A DNA stretch of 64,000 nt from Silicimonas sp963779765 (GTDB lineage Bacteria > Pseudomonadota > Alphaproteobacteria > Rhodobacterales > Rhodobacteraceae): contig CAVZZP010000002.1 of assembly GCA_963779765.1 (NCBI GenBank), forward strand, positions 186,001 to 250,000. Direction: 5' to 3'. The notes below the pieces were generated by a model. That model was not told the DNA's origin and ran no database searches. It saw nothing but the letters and a program-made list of their open reading frames with translations. A program made the translations under genes and the position numbers. Below are positions 17,491-27,042 of this stretch, in pieces. Position 1 is the stretch's first letter; every line of letters begins with the position of its first letter.

Positions 17491-18686
17491 CAGACCCGTT
17501 CCAGCGCGATGGCCGTCGCCTCGCCGCCGCCGATGCAGATTGAGGCCACGCCGCGCCGCGCGTTCCGCGCCCGCATCGCGCCGAGAAGCGTCACGAGGAT
17601 CCGCGCACCCGACGCCCCGATGGGGTGGCCGAGCGCCACCGCGCCGCCGTTGACGTTCAGCCGCTCGTGCTCGATGCCAAGCTCGCGCATCGACGCCATC
17701 GGCACGCAGGCGAAGGCCTCGTTGATCTCGAAGAGGTCCACGTCGTCGACCGACCAGCCGGTCTTCTCGAACAGCCGCTGCTTGGCGTAGACAGGGGCGG
17801 TCGTGAACCATCCAGGCTCGCCCGCATAGGCCGCATGGCCGACGATCCGCGCTATCGGCTCCAATCCTAGTCGCTCCGCCTCCGACGCTGACGCCAGCAC
17901 CAGCGCCGCAGCCCCGTCGTTGATCGAGGACGAGGACGCCGCCGTGATCGTGCCGTCCTTGCGGAAGGCGGGTCTCAGCGACGGGATCTTCGCGGGATCG
18001 ATGCGGTCCGGCCCCTCGTCACGCGACACGACCGTGTCTCCCTTGCGCCCCTTGACCGTGACCGGCGCGATCTCCCAGTCGAACGACCCGTCTTCAGACG
18101 CACGCTTCGCCCGCGTCACGCTCTCGATGGCATAGGCGTCCTGGTCGTCGCGGGTGAACTGGTACTTCTCGGCGCAGTCCTCGCCGAAGGTGCCCATGCT
18201 GCGGCGGGTGCCGTTAGGGGCGATGTCATAGGCGTCCTCGAGCCCGTCGAGCATCATGTGGTCCATCAGCCCCACATGCCCGATCCGCGCCCCGCTCCGC
18301 CCCGTCGGCAGCAGGTAGGGCGCACCCGTCATGCTCTCCATCCCGCCTGCCACGACGACGCCGACCGAGCCCGCACGGATCGCGTCGTGGCCCTGCATCA
18401 CCGTCTTCATGCCCGAGCCGCAGACCTTGGCGACCGTGGTGCAGGGCACGGACGCCGGTAGCCCAGCGCCAAGTGCCGCCTGCCGGGCGGGTGCCTGTCC
18501 CAGACCGGCAGACAGGACGTTGCCCATGAGGACCTCGCCCACGTCGTCCGGGGCGAGACCCGCATCGGCCAGTGCCGCCGCGATGGCGCGGGCGCCCAGT
18601 TCAGTCGCAGGCACTCCGGAGAAGGCGCCCTGAAAAGCGCCCAAGGGGGTGCGCGCCGCGCCGCAGATGTAGATGGGATCGGACAT
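17490..18686 (-). CDS. Acetyl-CoA acetyltransferase (thiolase)
   Basis: A 398-residue intact thiolase. Catalytic Cys is in VAKVCGSGMKTVM (about residue 90), GGMESMTGAPYLL follows, the His of NVNGGAVALGHPIGASGARI and the second Cys in GVASICIGGGEATA close the active site. A strong GGAGGAGAT lies just before the ATG at 18686. It makes or cleaves acetoacetyl-CoA (or a related 3-ketoacyl-CoA). Located 50 nt downstream of the methylcrotonyl-CoA carboxylase alpha gene, it fits the end of leucine catabolism, where acetoacetate is activated and cleaved. Confidence 0.92.
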   Translation of the reverse strand: MSDPIYICGAARTPLGAFQGAFSGVPATELGARAIAAALADAGLAPDDVGEVLMGNVLSAGLGQAPARQAALGAGLPASVPCTTVAKVCGSGMKTVMQGHDAIRAGSVGVVVAGGMESMTGAPYLLPTGRSGARIGHVGLMDHMMLDGLEDAYDIAPNGTRRSMGTFGEDCAEKYQFTRDDQDAYAIESVTRAKRASEDGSFDWEIAPVTVKGRKGDTVVSRDEGPDRIDPAKIPSLRPAFRKDGTITAASSSSINDGAAALVLASASEAERLGLEPIARIVGHAAYAGEPGWFTTAPVYAKQRLFEKTGWSVDDVDLFEINEAFACVPMASMRELGIEHERLNVNGGAVALGHPIGASGARILVTLLGAMRARNARRGVASICIGGGEATAIALERV

Positions 18687-18736
18687 CGGATCTCCTCCTT
18701 CTTCGCGCCGACACTCTGCCCGCGCGCGGGGCGGGG

Positions 18737-20679
18737 TCAATCGTCAGCAGAGTCGAGGCGCACCAGAAGGTCGCCCTGCGCCACCTGCGCGCCGGGGGCC
18801 ACCGTCACCTCGGCCACGCGCCCCGCGCGCGGCGCGGTCAGGCGGTGCTCCATCTTCATCGCTTCGAGGATGGCCAGCGTGTCGCCCTCGGCGACCGCCT
18901 GCCCTGCCTCGGCGCGGACCTGCGTGACGAGCCCCGGCATGGGAGCGAGGACCCTGTCGGCGGTCGCCGCCCCGGCCCCGGCCTTGCCGGTCGCAAAGGC
19001 GAGGTGGTGCTGCCGGTCCTCGCGTCGGACAAGGACGCCATTACGTGTCGTCACCACCCGTGCCGTCCCGGAGACGCCATCCTCGACGAAGGCGAGGTTG
19101 TCGCCGTCCCTTGACGCGCGTTCCAACGTCACTGCACCGAGAGGCGTCTCGACCGACGCGCCGCGCGCCCTCTGTCTCGACCGTCACCGCGCCGTCTTCA
19201 AACGCCACGACTTGCCGCGCAGGACCGAAGAGCCGGAAGTCGCGGAAGGGCACGTCGCCCGAGGTCAGAACGGCCAGCGCCGCCAAGGCGAAATCCACCG
19301 CCTCGGCCTCAGGCTCCGCCGTCAGCGCCTCGCCCTTTCGCGCGATCAGCCCGGTGTCGACCCGGCCCGCCGCCACGTCCTCGTCCGACAGAAGCCGCGA
19401 CAGGAAGCCCCGGTTCGTCACCGACCCCGCGACAAGCGTCTCGTCCAGCGCGCGGACCAGCGACCGCAGCGCACTCCCCCGGTCGGGGCCATGCGCGATC
19501 AGCTTGGCGATCATCGGATCGTAGAAGGGCGTCACCTCGTCGCCCTCCTCCACGCCGGTGTCGACCCGGACACCGCCGCCGAAGCGCAGCACGTCCAGCC
19601 GCCCCGTCGCAGGCAGAAACCCGGCGGCGGCATCCTCGGCATAAAGCCGCGCCTCGACCGCATGTCCCGTCAGCCGCAACTCGTCCTGCGAGAAGGGCAG
19701 CGCCTGCCCCTCCGCCACCGCGATCTGGAGGGCGACGAGGTCGAGACCCGTCACCGCCTCGGTCACCGGATGCTCGACCTGAAGGCGGGTGTTCATCTCC
19801 ATGAACCAGAAGGCGTCGGTGTCGGGAAAGCGCGCGCCGTCGACGATGAACTCGACCGTGCCCGCTCCCACATAGCCGACGGCTTTCGCGGCGGCGACGG
19901 CGGCGTCCCCCATCCTCTGCCGCAGCTCGGGCGTCATACCGGGCGCGGGGGCTTCCTCGATGACCTTCTGGTGCCGGCGCTGAAGCGAGCAGTCACGTTC
20001 GAATAGGTGAACGACATTGCCGTGCATGTCGCCGAAGACCTGAACCTCGATATGACGCGGGCTCTGGACGTATTTCTCGACGAGGCAGGCAGGGTCGCCG
20101 AAACTGGCCTGAGCCTCACGCCGGGCGCTTTCCAGAGCCTCGGCGAAGTCGCCTTCCCGCTCGACCAGCCGCATCCCCTTGCCGCCACCGCCCGCCCGCG
20201 CCTTTATGAGCACCGGGTAGCCGATTTCGGACGCCTTCTCAGAGCAGATATGCGGCATCCTGCACGTCACCGTGATAGCCGGGCACGACCGGCACGCCGG
20301 CGTCCTCCATCAGCGCCTTGGCCTTGTCCTTCAGTCCCATGGCGCGGATCGCCGAGGCGGGAGGACCGACGAAGGTCAATCCCGCCGCCTCGACAGCCTC
20401 GACGAAGGCGGGGTTCTCCGACAGGAAACCATAGCCCGGATGGATCGCATCGGCGCCGGTCGCGCGCGCGGCCTCGAGGATGGCATCGGCACGGAGATAG
20501 CTCTCGGCGACGGGCGCGGGACCGATCCGCACCGCCTCGTCCGCCATCCGCACATGCAGCGCCCCCGCATCGGCGTCCGAATGCACGGCCACCGTCGCAA
20601 TCCCCAGCTCCCGGCAGGTGCGGATCACACGGCAGGCGATCTCGCCCCGGTTCGCGATCAGGAGCTTCCTAACCGGCAT
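18737..20679 (-). CDS. mccA: Methylcrotonyl-CoA carboxylase alpha subunit (biotin carboxylase + biotinyl domain), two frameshifts
   Basis: Two one-base insertions (near 20242-20246 and 19159-19165) split the gene; corrected, it is 646 residues. The biotin carboxylase part starts MPVRKLLIANRGEIACRVIR, has the ATP-grasp GGGGKGMRLV loop, EKYVQSPRHIEVQVFGD and EMNTRLQVEHPVTE, and the C-terminal biotinyl domain carries the attachment lysine in EAMKMEH followed by LTAPRAG. With MccB it carboxylates 3-methylcrotonyl-CoA in leucine breakdown. Geranyl-CoA or propionyl-CoA carboxylase are alternatives, but the beta subunit fits MCC. The gene overlaps the macro-domain gene by 11 nt. Confidence 0.9.
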
Positions 20680-21172
20680 CGAGCCCTTCCTCGCGCATCG
20701 CCGCCTTTAGCGCTGCCTCGGCTTCGGGTCCGAAGGCCACCAGTCTCACGTCGAGAGGCGATCCTGCGACCTCTTCAACCGCGATCTTCGCGGCGCGCTC
20801 AATGGGAAAGCGGTAGACGCCGGTCGAGATCGCGGGGAAGGCGATGGACTCGCAGTCCGCCGCCTCGGCCAGCATCAGGGACACGCGGTAGCACGAGGCG
20901 AGAAGCTCCTCCTCATCGGCGTCGCCCCCTCTCCAGACCGGCCCGACCGTGTGGATGACGTACTTCGCCGGAAGGTCATAACCCGAGGTCAGCTTGGCCT
21001 GCCCCGTCTCGCAGCCGCCGAGCGTCCGGCACTCCGCGAGAAGCTTCGGACCCGCCGCCCGGTGAATCGCACCGTCGACGCCGCCCCCGCCCAGAAGCGA
21101 CGAGTTCGCCGCGTTGACGATGGCGTCGACCTCCATCGTCGTGATGTCTCCCGTGACGACCGTGACCGGCAT
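20669..21172 (-). CDS. Macro-domain protein, O-acetyl-ADP-ribose deacetylase-like (YmdB type)
   Basis: A 167-residue single macro domain. The ADP-ribose-binding elements are clear: VVTGDITTMEVDAIVNAANSS, the glycine loop LLGGGGVDGAIHRAAG, YVIHTVGPVWRGG and IAFPAISTGVYRFP. Members hydrolyse O-acetyl-ADP-ribose, the by-product of sirtuin deacylation, or remove ADP-ribose from proteins. It sits between mccB and mccA, 6 nt after mccB and overlapping mccA by 11 nt, so it is surely co-translated with the carboxylase. That placement suggests control of, or protection from, acylation or ADP-ribosylation linked to MCC, but this is inference. Confidence 0.9.
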   Translation of the reverse strand: MPVTVVTGDITTMEVDAIVNAANSSLLGGGGVDGAIHRAAGPKLLAECRTLGGCETGQAKLTSGYDLPAKYVIHTVGPVWRGGDADEEELLASCYRVSLMLAEAADCESIAFPAISTGVYRFPIERAAKIAVEEVAGSPLDVRLVAFGPEAEAALKAAMREEGLDAG

Positions 21173-21178
21173 GACACC

Positions 21179-22783
21179 TCACATCCTGAAGAGGCCGAAG
21201 CGGGTGTCCCCGATCGGCGCGTTGAGCGTGGCCGACAGCGACAGCGCCAGGACCTCGCGGCTTTTCCTCGGGTCGACGATGCCGTCGTCCCAGAGACGCG
21301 CCGAAGCGTAGAGCGGATGGCTCTGGGAGCGGAACATCTCTTCGGTCGGTGCGCGGAAAGCGGCCTCATCGGCCTCGGACCAGCTTTCGCCCCGCGCCTC
21401 CATCGCCTGCCGCTTTACGATGGCCAATGTCCGCGCCGCCTGCTCGCCCCCCATGACCGCGATGCGGCTGTTCGGCCAGGCCCAGAGGAAGCGCGGTCCA
21501 AAGGCCCGCCCTGCCATGCCGTAGTTGCCCGCGCCATAGGAGGCGCCGACGATCATCGTCACCTTCGGAACGGCGGTGGTGGATACCGCCGTCACCATCT
21601 TCGCACCGTGCCGCGCGATGCCGCCCTCTTCGGCCTGACGCCCGACCATGAAGCCTGTGATGTTCTGGAGAAACACCAGCGGTACCTTCCGCTGGCTGCA
21701 CAGCTCGATGAAGTGCGCCCCCTTCTGCGCGCTCTCCGAAAACAGGACTCCGTTGTTCGCCACGATCCCCACGGGAATGCCGTGAAGATGGGCGAACCCC
21801 GTCACCAGCGTCTCGCCGAAGCGCGCCTTGAACTCGTCGAAGCGGCTGCCGTCGACGATGCGCGCGATGACCTCGCGGATGTCGTAGGGCACGCGCGGAT
21901 CGGCCGAGACGAGGCCCATGATCTCGGCCGGGTCGTAGGCCGGATCCTCAGGCGTCTCGCGGCGCAGGATGGCCCCTGTTTCCAGCCCGAGGTTCGCCAC
22001 GATCCGCCGCGCGATCCGAAGCGCGTCGGCGTCGTCTTCGGCCAGATGGTCGGCCACGCCGGACAGACGCGTGTGCATTTCGCCGCCGCCCAGATCCTCG
22101 GCCGTCACCTCTTCGCCCGTCGCGGCTTTCACGAGTGGCGGACCGGCGAGGAAGATCGTGCCCTGGTTCCGGACGATCACCGTCTCGTCGCTCATCGCCG
22201 GTACATAGGCGCCGCCCGCCGTGCAGGAGCCCATGACGACGGCGATCTGCGGGATGCCTTCGGCACTCATCCGCGCCTGGTTGAAGAAGATGCGCCCGAA
22301 GTGGTCGCGGTCGGGAAAGACCTCGTCCTGGTTGGGCAGGTTCGCGCCGCCACTGTCCACGAGGTAGATGCAGGGCAGCCGGTTCTCGGCCGCGATCTCC
22401 TGCGCGCGGAGGTGCTTCTTCACTGTCAGCGGATAATAGGTCCCGCCCTTCACGGTCGCGTCGTTGGCAAGGATCATCACGTCGCGCCCCGAAACCCGGC
22501 CCACGCCCGCGATGGCACCCGCCGCCGCGATCTCGCCGCCATAGAGGCCATGCGCGGCCAGAAGTCCGATCTCGAGGAAGGGCGAGCCGGGATCGAGCAA
22601 GTTCTGCACCCGGTCGCGCGGCAGCATCTTGCCTCGGGACAGGTGCCGCTCGCGCGCCCTCTGGCCGCCGCCCGCAAGCGCCACCTCGGCCGCGGCCTCT
22701 GCCTCGGCAAGGTGCGCGCGCATCGCAGCCTCGTTTTCGGCGAAGGTTTCGGAACGCGGGCTGATGCGGCTTTCGATTTTCAT
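21179..22783 (-). CDS. mccB: Methylcrotonyl-CoA carboxylase beta subunit (carboxyltransferase)
   Basis: An intact 534-residue carboxyltransferase. Family features include RHLSRGKMLPRDRV at the N-terminus, NDATVKGGTYYPLTVKKHLR, PCIYLVDSGGANLPNQDEVFPDRDHFGRIFFNQA (region 150-185), MGSCTAGGAYVPAMSDE and the C-terminal GASYGAGNYGMAGRAFGPRF and WPNSRIAVMGGEQAA blocks that bind acyl-CoA and biotin. The GGANLP stretch is typical of MCC rather than PCC. It pairs with MccA. An isovaleryl-CoA dehydrogenase gene, often next to mccB, is absent here. A 21-codon frame (22780-22845, minus) overlaps its start as ATGA and might couple translation. Confidence 0.93.
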   Translation of the reverse strand: MKIESRISPRSETFAENEAAMRAHLAEAEAAAEVALAGGGQRARERHLSRGKMLPRDRVQNLLDPGSPFLEIGLLAAHGLYGGEIAAAGAIAGVGRVSGRDVMILANDATVKGGTYYPLTVKKHLRAQEIAAENRLPCIYLVDSGGANLPNQDEVFPDRDHFGRIFFNQARMSAEGIPQIAVVMGSCTAGGAYVPAMSDETVIVRNQGTIFLAGPPLVKAATGEEVTAEDLGGGEMHTRLSGVADHLAEDDADALRIARRIVANLGLETGAILRRETPEDPAYDPAEIMGLVSADPRVPYDIREVIARIVDGSRFDEFKARFGETLVTGFAHLHGIPVGIVANNGVLFSESAQKGAHFIELCSQRKVPLVFLQNITGFMVGRQAEEGGIARHGAKMVTAVSTTAVPKVTMIVGASYGAGNYGMAGRAFGPRFLWAWPNSRIAVMGGEQAARTLAIVKRQAMEARGESWSEADEAAFRAPTEEMFRSQSHPLYASARLWDDGIVDPRKSREVLALSLSATLNAPIGDTRFGLFRM

Positions 22784-22932
22784 GCGGCGACCCTGAACAT
22801 GCGCTCGCGGGTTGGCGTTCTGTTGTCGGATCGGGACACGCTCATGCCGAATGAATGAACGGTCACGCCTCTGGAGGCAAGGGATGCCTCGGCGCTCTGG
22901 CCATCGGCGCGCGGATGGGGTTCCATGCCAGC

Positions 22933-23820
22933 ATGGACACCCCGCGCCTGACGTCTCTTCTCTTCGTGCCCGCGGATAGCCCCGCGAAGGCCGCCAAGGC
23001 CCGGACCTCGGGTGCGGCAGGCCTCATCCTCGACCTTGAAGACAGCGTAGGACCCGACCGCAAAGCGGAGGCCCGCGCTGGACTGCCGGAGTTGATCGAC
23101 GCTGCAGCCTCCAGCGCCGACGGTCCGTGAATCTGGGTCCGGATCAACCCGCTGGACAGCGGCCTCGCCCAGGACGACCTTGCCGCCGCCGTTCGCGCCG
23201 GACTGACCGGGATCATGCTGCCGAAGGCGTCCGGCGGCGAAGATATCGCAAGGCTGTCCGAGATGCTCGACGGGCGCGAAAGGGCTGCCGGGATCGAAGC
23301 CGGAGCGACCCGCATCCTCCCCATAGTCACCGAGACGCCCGCCGCTCTTTTCGCCCTCGCCTCCTACGCGCCCGCACATCTGCGCCTCGCCGCCCTGACC
23401 TGGGGCGCCGAAGACCTGAGTGCCGTTCTCGGCGCGACTGCGACCCGCGCTGATGGCGACTGGACCGGCCCCTACGCCATCGCCCGCGCGTTTACGCTCT
23501 TCGCCGCCGCGAACGCCGGCGTGCCCGCCATCGACACCGTCTACACCGATTTCCGCGACGCCGAGGGGTTGGCCCTGTCGGCCCGCGCGGCGCGGCGCGA
23601 CGGGTTTCTCGGCCAAATGGCGATTCATCCCGCGCAAGTTCCTGTCATCGAGACCGCCTATGCTCCGAGCGAGGACGACATCGCGCTGGCCCGCCGCATC
23701 GTCGCGGCCTTCGCCGAGACGCCGGGCCTGGGCACGGTCGGCATCGACGGCCAGATGATCGACATCCCGCACCTGAAACGCGCGCGGCGCCTTCTCGCCT
23801 CGGCAGGGCTAAAGGAATGA
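22933..23820 (+). CDS. CitE-like HpcH/HpaI aldolase/citrate lyase family protein, interrupted by an in-frame TGA
   Basis: The frame is open over 295 codons except for TGA at 23128-23130, located between SSADGP and IWVRINPL; TGG (Trp) would fit there. Family motifs are present on both sides: SLLFVPADSPAKAAKA, GLILDLEDSVGP (metal-binding region), WVRINPLDSG, GIMLPKASG, PIVTETPAAL, LTWGAEDLSAVLG and GFLGQMAIHPAQVPVI. These proteins cleave or hydrolyse malyl-CoA, citramalyl-CoA or related thioesters. Its position before acyl-CoA enzymes suggests a short-chain acyl-CoA substrate. Whether the stop is real decay or a sequencing error cannot be decided here. Confidence 0.8.
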
Positions 23821-23881
23821 CTCCTGCCCTTCATTTCTTCTCAAGTACGCAATCGCGCAGGGCTCTCCGAAGGAGCCGCGC

Positions 23882-24791
23882 ATGGGCCTGATGGACGGAC
23901 AGGTCGCCCTCGTCACCGGCGCGGGGAGAGGCGTGGGCCGAGGCATCGCGCTCGAACTCGCGAGGCAGGGCGCGGCGGTGGTGGTCAACGACCTCGGCGC
24001 CTCGCTTTCTGGCGAGGGCGGCGACGCCTCTCCGGCGGCTCAGGTGGCAGACGAAATCCGGGCGGCAGGCGGACGCGCCATCGCCGACGGCCATTCGGTC
24101 GCCGACTGGGACGGCGCCCATGCTATGGTCGACCGGGCGCTGTCCGAGTTCGGTCGGATCGACGCGGTGGTGAACAACGCGGGCATCCTGCGCGACGTCC
24201 TCTTCCACAAGATGACCGAGGCGGACTTCGACGCCGTCGTCGCCGTCCATCTGAAGGGCAGCTTCAACGTCGCCCGCGCCGCCGCACCGCACTTCCGCGC
24301 CCAAGGCTCGGGCGCCTACGTCCACATGACCTCGACCAGCGGGCTGATCGGCAACCTGGGCCAGGCGAACTATTCCGCCGCGAAGCTCGGCATCGCGGGG
24401 CTGTCGAAGTCGATCGCGCTCGACATGGCGCGCTTCGGGGTCCGGTCGAACGCGGTGGCGCCCTTCGCCGGCACCCGGATGATCGCCTCCATCCCTGCCC
24501 GGACACCCGAGGAGGTCGAGCGAGTCGAGCGCCTGCGCGCCCTCGACCCCGACCGGATCGCTCCTCTTGTCGCGGCCCTCCTCGCTCCCGGTTCGACCGT
24601 CACGGGACAGATCTTCGGCGCGCGCAGCGGACGAGCTTTACCTCTTCAGCCAGCACCGGCCGGTGCGGATGGCGCATACCTCGGACGGCTGGACTGCCGA
24701 GAGCATTCTCGAACGCGTGCTGCCGCAGTTCGAGACCGCCTTCACACCCCTCGACACCTCCGCGGAGGTCTTCTCGTGGGATCCCGCCTGA
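23882..24791 (+). CDS. SDR-family (3R)-hydroxyacyl-CoA dehydrogenase-like protein, frameshifted
   Basis: Corrected by one base near 24622-24627 it encodes 302 residues. The N-terminus MGLMDGQVALVTGAGRGVGRG, the VNDLGASLSGEGG loop, NNAGILRDVLFHKMTEADFD, the MTSTSGLIGNLGQANYSAAKLGIAGLS active site and the extended C-terminus LYLFSQHRPVRMAHTSDGW resemble the dehydrogenase unit of peroxisomal multifunctional enzyme type 2. Such SDRs oxidise hydroxyacyl-CoA thioesters. It stands before an acyl-CoA dehydrogenase gene in a branched-chain acyl-CoA cluster. Many relatives carry uninformative names, so the exact substrate is uncertain. Confidence 0.83.
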
Positions 24792-24854
24792 GGGCCCGCT
24801 GCACTTGACGGGCCCTCCCCGGCCATGTCTCAACAGGTCAGGGGAGGATCGCGC

Positions 24855-25999
24855 ATGGATTTCGCGCTGACCGAGGAACAGACCGCCATCTTCGACATGG
24901 CGCACGCTTTCGGGCGGACCGAGATAGCGCCTCATGCCCTCGATTGGGAGAAGGCGGGCGACATTCCGCGCGACCTGTGGACGAAGGCGGCCGAGTTGGG
25001 GCTGGGCGGCATCTATGTCTCGGACGATTACGGCGGCTCGGGCCTGTCCCGCCTCGACGCCACGCTGGTCTTCGAGGCTTTGTCGATGGCCTGCCCCTCG
25101 GTCGCGGCCTTCCTGTCCATCCACAACATGTGCGGCGGCATGATCGACCGTTACGGCTCGGACGAGATGAAGGCACGGCTGCTGCCGGGATGTGCCGGAT
25201 GGAGACCGTGTTCTCCTATTGCCTGACGGAACCCGGCTCCGGCTCTGACGCCGCCGCCCTCCGCACGAAAGCCGAGCGGACGAACGAGGGCTGGTCGCTG
25301 ACCGGCACCAAGGCCTTCATCTCGGGCGGCGGCTATTCGGACGCCTATATCGTCATGGCGCGCACGGGCGAGGACGGTCCGCGCGGGATTTCGGCCATCG
25401 TCATCGAGGACGGCACCGATGGCCTGTCCTTCGGCAAACTCGAGGACAAGATGGGCTGGCGTGCGCAGCCGACGCGGCAGGTGCAACTCGACGCCGCGCA
25501 GGTGCCCGCGGAGAACCTGATCGGCGACGAGGGACGCGGCTTTTCCTACGCCATGGCGGGTCTCGACGGCGGTCGGCTGAACATCGCCGCCACCGCGCTT
25601 GGTGCGGCGCAGGAGGCGCTCGACCGCACCGTCGCCTACATGGGCGAGCGAAAGGCTTTTGGGCAGACACTCGACCGCTTCCAGGCGCTTCAGTTCCGGC
25701 TGGCTGAGGCCGAGGTCAAGCTTCAGGCCGCGCGCGTGTTCCTGCGTCAGGCGGCGTGGAAACTGGACCTGGGCACACCCGACGCGACACGCCACTGCGC
25801 CATGGCCAAGATGTTCGTCACCGACCGGGCCTTCGAGGTGGCCAACGACTGCCTCCAGCTTCACGGCGGCTATGGCTACCTCGCCGATTACGGGATCGAG
25901 AAAATCGTCCGCGACCTGCGCGTCCACCAGATCCTCGAGGGCACGAACGAGATCATGCGGCTGATCGTGTCGCGCGACATGCTGAAGGAACGCGCATGA
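24855..25999 (+). CDS. Acyl-CoA dehydrogenase, probably isobutyryl-CoA dehydrogenase, frameshifted
   Basis: One base appears lost near 25187-25189; restoring it gives 381 residues. Landmarks are FALTEEQTAIFDMAHAFGR, VSDDYGGSGLSRLDATLVFEALSM, SYCLTEPGSGSDAAAL (FAD/substrate loop), GTKAFISGGG, GLDGGRLNIAATALGAAQEAL, and the C-terminal CLQLHGGYGYLADYGIEKIVRDLRVHQILEGTNEIMR with the catalytic Glu in LEGTNE. A GGGGAGG site precedes the ATG. The genes that follow encode the next two valine-pathway steps, so isobutyryl-CoA is the best substrate guess; 2-methylbutyryl-CoA or isovaleryl-CoA are alternatives. Confidence 0.88.
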
Positions 26000-27042
26000 G
26001 CGACGTCCATATCCGCACCGAGGGTCGCGCCGGCCGCATCACCCTGACCCGGCCGGAGGCGTTGAACGCGCTGTCCTACGAGATGTCGCTCGCCATCCTT
26101 GACGCGCTCGACAGATGGGCGGACGACGACGCGGTGGCCCTGGTCATCCTCGATGCCGAGGGTGGCCGCGCCTTCTGCGCCGGCGGCGACCTCGCGCGCA
26201 TCCATGCCGACGCGACCGGCAACAAGGGCCGCGAGACGGTGGAGTTCTGGCGGCACGAATACGAGCTGAACGACCGGATCGCGACCTACCGAAGCCCGTC
26301 GTCGTCTTCATGCAGGGCTTCGTCATGGGCGGCGGCGTCGGCCTCGCCGGCCACGCCAGCCACCGCATCGCAGGCGAGACGACCCAGATCGCCATGCCGG
26401 AATGCACCATCGGACTGATCCCCGATGTCGGCGGCAGCTTCCTTCTGTCCCGCGCTCCGGGCCGGATTGGAGAATTCCTGGGACTGACGGGCGCACGGAT
26501 GGGAGCGGCGGACGCGATTCATGCGGGATTTGCCGACCTTCACATCCCCGAGGCACAGTGGGCGACGATGAAAGCGGACCTCTGCGCGACAGGGTCGGCC
26601 GATGGCCTCGCCGACAAGGCTGCGACGGCGATGCACGGCCCGCTCGCGACCGCGCAGGCGATGATCGACCGCGCCTTCTCGGCGCGACGACGTCCCCGCC
26701 ATCGCGGCCGCCCTCGCAACGGAGGAGGGCGAAGTGGCCGAGGCAGCGCGCAAGGCCCTTGCCCGAAATTCTCCCCTCGCCATGCACACGGCCCTTCGCG
26801 TCATCCGCCGCGCGCGCGGGTTGCAGACCGTCCGGCAGGCCATCGCTCTGGAGTTCCGGGCAGCGGCGCGATCATTGCTGGAAGGCGACTTCGTAGAGGG
26901 TATCCGCGCGCAGATCATCGACAAGGACCGCACGCCCCGCTGGCGACACGCCTCGCTTGATGCCGTCAGCCCTTCGGACGTGGACGCGATGCTCAGGCCC
27001 TTCGACGACGCAACTCTGGACTTCGAGGAGATCCCGAAATGA
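25996..27042 (+). CDS. 3-hydroxyisobutyryl-CoA hydrolase (crotonase superfamily), two frameshifts
   Basis: One base is missing near 26288-26291 and one extra near 26683-26686; the two cancel over 348 residues. Crotonase features: ITLTRPEALNALSYEMSLAI, the oxyanion-hole segment GGRAFCAGGDLARIHADA, KPVVVFMQGFVMGGGVGLAGHASHRIAGE, and the HIBCH-type MPECTIGLIPDVGGSFLLSRAPGRIGEFLGLTG, described by its ends. The longer C-terminal half (RARGLQTVRQAIALEFR, DFVEGIRAQIIDKD) separates HIBCH from plain enoyl-CoA hydratases. It frees 3-hydroxyisobutyrate for MmsB, whose gene overlaps by ATGA. The enoyl-CoA hydratase step is not encoded in the window. Confidence 0.87.

Noticed and set aside
15694..17790. 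698-codon plus-strand frame across DUF1963 and neuC
   Set aside because: Arg/Pro/His-rich shadow of two real minus-strand genes.
23128..23130. TGA read as selenocysteine in the CitE-like gene
   Set aside because: No known selenoprotein in this family, no visible SECIS-like stem, and the position aligns with an ordinary residue next to WVRINP.
3398..27042. Programmed ribosomal frameshifting as the explanation of the broken genes
   Set aside because: The sites share no slippery heptamer or downstream structure, occur in many unrelated metabolic families and mix +1 and -1 directions.
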